Source: Candidatus Geohydrothermomicrobium daggyaiense (GTDB taxonomy: Bacteria; Actinomycetota; Geothermincolia; Fen-727; JACVIW01). From it: a stretch of DNA of 9,226 nucleotides. A program made the position numbers and the translations under genes. The stretch spans positions 1-9,226 of the forward strand of contig JACVIW010000078.1 of assembly GCA_015711695.1 (NCBI GenBank). The letters run 5' to 3'. The notes beneath the pieces are model-generated. The model saw only the letters and a program-made list of their open reading frames with translations. It searched no databases and was not told the origin of the DNA. Each line of letters starts with the position of its first letter. The first letter of the stretch is position 1. Positions 5,017-9,226 of this stretch are shown piece by piece.

Positions 5017-7431
5017 CTAATCTCCTTCAACCTGATTTAAATGCTGTTTTGAAACAGAAACCTGGCACGCCCAACATTCGCTTTTGTTACGAAAAGCGAA
5101 ATACATGGCAAAATACGCAAAAAGTAACGCGACGGCTGTGCAAGAAACGTAAATACCGGTACGTAAAGTCCTTGGTCTAAAAACAAATTCAACTCTTCGC
5201 GCTTTCCTGTCCAATATCACTCCCATAAACAGGTAATCCGCTTTATATATCTTCGCTTTCGCACCATCGACGAAAGCCTCCCAGCCAGGATACCAGGCTT
5301 CCGCGAGAACAAGCACTCCGCGAGACTCAGGCTGTATATCAATAACAAGCCTGCCGGGCTCTTTTCTTGTTAATTTAACGGTGCCCGAAACAGACCTTAT
5401 TATATCTCCATCCCGATAATTATCTCCCTCCAGTTCGAGAAAAGCATGGCTTTCAAGAGTTTGGCGGTTACTCTTGCTGACTTTTTTAAGCGATTCATTC
5501 CCGTCTGAAACGAACTCGCCGCAGGCTATGAAAGCCCGAGGCAGGACGTCATGGTTACGATAAACTTGCACACCTCCTATACTTTTTTCCAGAGCGAATT
5601 TATTTTTGGCAAGGACGTCAGGAATCTTCTCCCGTGATACGAGATAAGCAGCGTTCATCAGATCAAGCAAAGGCGATCTGATCGACCCCTCGTAAAACAG
5701 TCCTGGTTGAACACCAGGTGAGACAGATGGTACCAGCATTTCCCTGTATTGATGAAAACGAAGTAGAACGAGCGAATCATCCCCGGTTGTTTTGTCGAGC
5801 CGGTAAATGGGTCCGTTGTCGAGAGCCTCATACATTGTATGCGCATCGGTCTCAACCCTGAAGACGCCTTTCTTGCGGGCGAGGTATTCAGAAGCTTCGC
5901 GATCAGCGTAGAGGTCATGTGGATTGATCCTAACAACAGGCCAGGTTGTATTATGGACAGCAAGATCAAAGAGAACCAGAATCAAAAGCCCTGCACCCAT
6001 CAACCAACCCCGCTGAGGCACTCTCGTGAAAATCAAAATAAGCCCGCTAAAAACGACCGCGATGAAACATGGAAGGAGCATTCCCCTTATAGCCTTTTCC
6101 GTGTTTTTCGCGTGCTTTGCCCCTCTGGCAATAAGCGCGCCAGAAACAACAACCACAACAATCAGTATGAATGCAGTTGCGGAAAGCACTGTTGATTTTA
6201 GGGATCCTGTTTCTCCTTTCGCACTGCGGGGCATGAAATTTTCAATCACGTGGTCCGCGCCGAAACCCGCGAGAACTGCTGAACAAAACCCAAACAGGAC
6301 AAGAATTCGTGCTGGATCGCGGAACCGATCGAAAAGAAGCCCGGCTTTGAAGAGAAGAGTGAAGACATAACCTCCAGGCCCGAGAGCGAGCAAAACTGAC
6401 AGAACAAGCATAATCCAGAAATAACCGACAGCTTCTTTTTCTCTTCGGAGAAAAGCCACGACTCCAAGAATCAAAGCCAGAACACCCGAATAACCATAAA
6501 GTTCCCACATCGCGGGAGCCCATCCGCCCGTGTAGTTTTCAGGGGAAGATCCATAAAAATGAGGGAAAAGAAGGGTTATTATTTGCTTTCTAGGGAGACT
6601 ATAGGTTGAGGCTATTTCGAATGGCAAATTATGTCTGCTGGATATTCCTATCATTTCGTACGTGGGTAACAGCTGAGCTGAGGTAAGCAGCACTGCCGCA
6701 GCGATCATTATCAGTAATGCAAGAAGACCGAAGAAAGCATAGGTTGTCCTTTCACCTTTCCGCAAAGACGCGATACCCAAATAAAAAGCGTATATCAATA
6801 GCATGAAACATAGATAAAATATCGGTTGAAAATGTCCTGCAAGAAGGGCTATCCCCAGCGCCACCCCCGATAAAAGCGCGTATGTTACGCTCTTTCTTTT
6901 TGCCGCGCGGTAGAAAAGAAGAAAAACGAAGGGTATCCACGCAGCCGCGCTGTGCTGATTAAGGTGACCGGCGTGCGCAGTCATGTAGCCACAGAACATG
7001 AAAGTAAACGCGGATATCGCACAGGCGTATCGATTCAAGTTGAACTCGCGCGCGAGAACGTACATGAATACACCGGCGAGGAAAAAATGAAAGACAACAA
7101 ATCCGCACTGGGCTTTAATCGAGAAAGTGGACCCGGAAATTGCGTAAAGCCATATCATCAAGGTATTGAACGGGTATAGCAAAGCGGTTTGATATGAGGC
7201 GAAAAAGGGATATCCACAAAACACATACGGGTTCCAGAGCGGAAATATCCCTTTGGAAACGCTGTCCACCGCAAAGTAGCGAGCTGGATAAAACTGCCTT
7301 ATAAAGTCGAGCTCAACGCCAAACGAGCGATCTTTGAAAAAAAGTACCGGAAACCATGCAAGGACGCACACAACAGCGATAATCAAAATCATAAGCCAGT
7401 CTCTTCTGTTCCAGTTAAGATTAGATTTCAT
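5017..7431 (-). CDS. YfhO-family multi-pass membrane protein (GT-C-like glycosyltransferase candidate)
   Basis: This 804-residue protein has a first transmembrane helix (about 13-31), an extracytoplasmic loop, about twelve further hydrophobic segments up to residue 493, a large extracytoplasmic domain (about 500-755), a last helix (about 758-780) and a short Cys-containing tail. YfhO hallmarks are PLWNPYVFCGYPFFA (64-78), AHAGHLNQHSAAAWIPF (152-168), LAGHFQPIFY (197-206), FRDPARILVLFGF (370-382), MNAAYLVS (592-599) and AEAWYPGWEAFVDG (710-723). An Asp in the first loop (D42, in GVELDFIRQ) is in the place where GT-C enzymes carry a catalytic acid. YfhO proteins in Firmicutes have been linked to lipoteichoic-acid glycosylation, so use of a polyprenyl-phosphate sugar is plausible. 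The DPM-like gene follows 112 bases later and fits this role. An in-frame TGA (7437-7435) just upstream limits the start to this ATG or a later one. Family call firm; substrate unknown. Confidence 0.9.
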   Translation of the reverse strand: MKSNLNWNRRDWLMILIIAVVCVLAWFPVLFFKDRSFGVELDFIRQFYPARYFAVDSVSKGIFPLWNPYVFCGYPFFASYQTALLYPFNTLMIWLYAISGSTFSIKAQCGFVVFHFFLAGVFMYVLAREFNLNRYACAISAFTFMFCGYMTAHAGHLNQHSAAAWIPFVFLLFYRAAKRKSVTYALLSGVALGIALLAGHFQPIFYLCFMLLIYAFYLGIASLRKGERTTYAFFGLLALLIMIAAAVLLTSAQLLPTYEMIGISSRHNLPFEIASTYSLPRKQIITLLFPHFYGSSPENYTGGWAPAMWELYGYSGVLALILGVVAFLRREKEAVGYFWIMLVLSVLLALGPGGYVFTLLFKAGLLFDRFRDPARILVLFGFCSAVLAGFGADHVIENFMPRSAKGETGSLKSTVLSATAFILIVVVVVSGALIARGAKHAKNTEKAIRGMLLPCFIAVVFSGLILIFTRVPQRGWLMGAGLLILVLFDLAVHNTTWPVVRINPHDLYADREASEYLARKKGVFRVETDAHTMYEALDNGPIYRLDKTTGDDSLVLLRFHQYREMLVPSVSPGVQPGLFYEGSIRSPLLDLMNAAYLVSREKIPDVLAKNKFALEKSIGGVQVYRNHDVLPRAFIACGEFVSDGNESLKKVSKSNRQTLESHAFLELEGDNYRDGDIIRSVSGTVKLTRKEPGRLVIDIQPESRGVLVLAEAWYPGWEAFVDGAKAKIYKADYLFMGVILDRKARRVEFVFRPRTLRTGIYVSCTAVALLFAYFAMYFAFRNKSECWACQVSVSKQHLNQVEGD

Positions 7432-7436
7432 CCTTC

Positions 7437-7441
7437 ATCAC
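7437..7441 (-). promoter_or_regulatory. Shine-Dalgarno GTGAT for the YfhO-family gene
   Basis: GTGAT lies five bases before the ATG at 7431, within the 13-base block GTGATGAAGGATG (7429-7441) that is exactly repeated at the left-edge glycosyltransferase start (661-673). The GAAGG touching the ATG is too close to serve alone, so pairing through GTGAT is the better reading. Confidence 0.45.
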
Positions 7442-7482
7442 TCGCATACAAAAAGACGAAACACCTTGATGCTGTTGCACGG

Positions 7483-9168
7483 TTAAGATTTTTGTTTTTT
7501 GAACACAAGAACACCGCTTTTTGAAAAGATTGGCTTAAAACCAGGATTTTTCTCGAGGCGCTCGATGACTCTTTCATATTCGATCTTTGTCAGAGGCCAT
7601 GGATCAACCCCCCTGGCAACAACCACGTATTCGACATCAGGAACATGGTAATCTGACTTTCTTGCCCCCGGCTCAATCCTTCTGTATATCAACGGAAACA
7701 TGAATCTCCGCTGTTCTCGGGGTAAAGAAAGAAGGTACTCCCTGTCCACAAAATCTATAAACGGGTTGGGGAACATGTAAATGTGATCGCGACCGGATAG
7801 GTGGGGAAGCAGGTATATCTGGGCCGAAACCGAAGCGTCCTCAGGAATCATCCTCGCTGCCTTTCTAATAATTTCTACCTGTTTGTCCGACCGATACTTA
7901 GAAAAAGACCAGTCCAGACCCAGGGGTCCCGGACCAAAGTAAACAGACCCAGCGAAAGCGAATAGCAGTAAGAAGCAGGCGAATGTAACGGTAAGAGCCC
8001 TTCTTCTGCGCGCACCAGCAAACATATCAAGAATCCTGGACGCGGAAGCGGCAAGCCCGATAAAAATGAAAGGTGTTATGCCCGCGGTGTATTGATAAAG
8101 AATGGTACGTTGCTCCGGGAAGTCGCTGATTATGTTAATCAAAAAAGCGGGCAAAGCTGGAAGAAGATACAGAGGCGCGAGCAAAGGAACAAACGCGACA
8201 GGAACAAGTATATCAAGAATATACTTAAGGTTTTGCCTTGTGATAATGTAATCAAGCGTATAAAGGGGACGTAATATCATGTTTTTCGCAGCCTCAAGGG
8301 GAGAGCGCCCAAAAGCACTCAACCTCCCGGTGTATTGAAAACCCTCACGCCCAAACGCTGGAATCACCACGAGAACTGCAGCAAGAAAATAGCATAACGA
8401 GGAGAATGACACGATTTTGCCCGCTCTTTTATCGTAAAGAATGAAAATTAGTATTCCGAGAAAGAAGACTGTGAGCGCCATATCTTCTTTGCATATCACC
8501 GCTAGAAAACACGCGCAGTAGAACCAACCAAAGCGCTTTTTGAAAGCGGCATAGAATGCAAAAATGAGAAAAGTTACCGCGCAGGCTTCTGGATGAAAAT
8601 CAAATAGATTCATGTGCTGAAGCGGTGGATATGAAAGATACGAAAGCGCAACGCAGAAAGAAATAATTCTGCTTTTTGACATTTCATAAGAAAGCAGATA
8701 CAGAGGTAATGCGCCGAGGGCAATGACAAGAGTCTGAAAAACGAAAAGGAATTTTACGCCCCCAAATATTCTGTAAAAAGGAACCAGTAAAACCAGAAAA
8801 GGCGCAAAATGGTCGCCGAATAGATTTACTCCCCTGATTGTGCTCCATGGAACTTTGATGCGCGACATTTTCCATAACGCCTGATTAAATATCGCCACAT
8901 CAACACCTGAAGCCCTGTAGTTCGAATAGCGCATTATTGAAACGATTGAAAAAAAGCACGCATAAGCAAAGATCAGCAAAAATACAGCAATGACAAAAGC
9001 CCGATCCCGGTCAATTCCTCTAAGAATCGAGCTGAGTCGATCCCCTATTCTTTCTCTGGTTTCTTCCTCTTTATTCTGCATGTGATCCAGAGTTATTCCT
9101 GCCATGTTTTCACGGTGAAATCCAGATTCCCCTGGGCGTAAATTCTCAAAGCCCAAATTCCGCGCCAT
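7483..9168 (-). CDS. DUF2079 multi-pass membrane protein (GT-C-like)
   Basis: This protein of up to 561 residues has about eleven hydrophobic segments between residues 56 and 410 and an extracytoplasmic C-terminal domain (about 415-561). DUF2079 hallmarks are SGVDVAIFNQALW (87-99), NLFGDHFAPFLVLLVPFY (115-132), LFDFHPEACAVTF (188-200), CKEDMALTVFFLGI (226-239) and YQYTAGITPFIFIG (358-371), followed by LLPHLSGRDHIYMFPNP (453-469). The family has no established biochemical function, but its layout resembles GT-C glycosyltransferases, with conserved acids in the first outer loop (D90, D119). It precedes the YfhO-family gene by 51 bases in the same orientation. The start is uncertain. The ATG at 9168 has no ribosome-binding site, and neither do the ATGs at 9105 and 9081. 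An in-frame TGA at 9174-9172 rules out anything longer. The first 50 residues are polar and show no signal peptide. Confidence 0.88.
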   Translation of the reverse strand: MARNLGFENLRPGESGFHRENMAGITLDHMQNKEEETRERIGDRLSSILRGIDRDRAFVIAVFLLIFAYACFFSIVSIMRYSNYRASGVDVAIFNQALWKMSRIKVPWSTIRGVNLFGDHFAPFLVLLVPFYRIFGGVKFLFVFQTLVIALGALPLYLLSYEMSKSRIISFCVALSYLSYPPLQHMNLFDFHPEACAVTFLIFAFYAAFKKRFGWFYCACFLAVICKEDMALTVFFLGILIFILYDKRAGKIVSFSSLCYFLAAVLVVIPAFGREGFQYTGRLSAFGRSPLEAAKNMILRPLYTLDYIITRQNLKYILDILVPVAFVPLLAPLYLLPALPAFLINIISDFPEQRTILYQYTAGITPFIFIGLAASASRILDMFAGARRRRALTVTFACFLLLFAFAGSVYFGPGPLGLDWSFSKYRSDKQVEIIRKAARMIPEDASVSAQIYLLPHLSGRDHIYMFPNPFIDFVDREYLLSLPREQRRFMFPLIYRRIEPGARKSDYHVPDVEYVVVARGVDPWPLTKIEYERVIERLEKNPGFKPIFSKSGVLVFKKQKS

Positions 9169-9226
9169 ACATCAAATGATCCAGAAGGTCAGAGTCCACC
9201 AGGGGGGAGGATTTCATAAAGGACGG

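Noticed and set aside
5839..6370. Overlapping plus-strand open frames of 114-118 codons inside the YfhO-family gene
   Set aside because: They are antisense to membrane-segment coding sequence, carry no family motif, and exclude each other.
6242..6523. Minus-strand alternative frame of 93 codons (Ser/Arg-rich) inside the YfhO-family gene
   Set aside because: It is nested within a well-supported frame on the same strand, has low-complexity composition and no initiation site.

Overview
The window reads as one polar gene cluster on the minus strand for building and exporting a cell-surface polysaccharide, most likely a lipopolysaccharide O-antigen made by the ABC-transporter-dependent route. No convincing plus-strand gene was seen, and there are no RNA genes, insertion sequences or CRISPR arrays. 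The host is probably a diderm (Gram-negative-type) bacterium, because a Wzm/Wzt pair with a C-terminal carbohydrate-binding domain is typical of O-antigen export. The code is standard, start codons include TTG, and Shine-Dalgarno sites are of the ordinary GGAGG/GGTGAT type. Base composition looks intermediate by eye. The combination of DUF2079, YfhO-like and Wzm/Wzt proteins is common in environmental and candidate-phylum genomes, but the taxon cannot be fixed from this window.

In transcription order (right to left) the layout is as follows. A DUF2079 multi-pass membrane protein lies at 9168-7483. A YfhO-family multi-pass membrane protein lies at 7431-5017. A dolichol-phosphate-mannose-synthase-like family 2 glycosyltransferase lies at 4904-4215 and uses a TTG start. 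The O-antigen ABC permease Wzm lies at 4175-3366 and the ATPase Wzt at 3246-2068. A membrane-associated coiled-coil SAM methyltransferase lies at 2052-736. A family 2-type glycosyltransferase starts at 663 and runs off the left edge. Gaps are 12 to about 120 bases, with no clear internal promoter or terminator, so a single operon that extends beyond both edges is likely.

A working model (inference) is that cytoplasmic glycosyltransferases, including the partial one at the left edge, build a chain on undecaprenyl diphosphate. The methyltransferase would modify the chain, perhaps its non-reducing end. The Wzt C-terminal domain would recognise the finished glycan and Wzm/Wzt would flip it across the inner membrane. 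The DPM-like enzyme would make a polyprenyl-phosphate sugar, which the two GT-C-like membrane proteins (YfhO and DUF2079) could use for decoration on the outer face of the membrane.

The main points of interest are the methyltransferase, whose domain order is the reverse of the WbdD chain-length ruler; the glycosyltransferase whose metal-binding DXD site reads Ser-Ser-Gly; the pairing of one DPM-like donor synthase with two different GT-C-like proteins; and a 31-codon open stretch after the wzm stop codon that may be a gene remnant.
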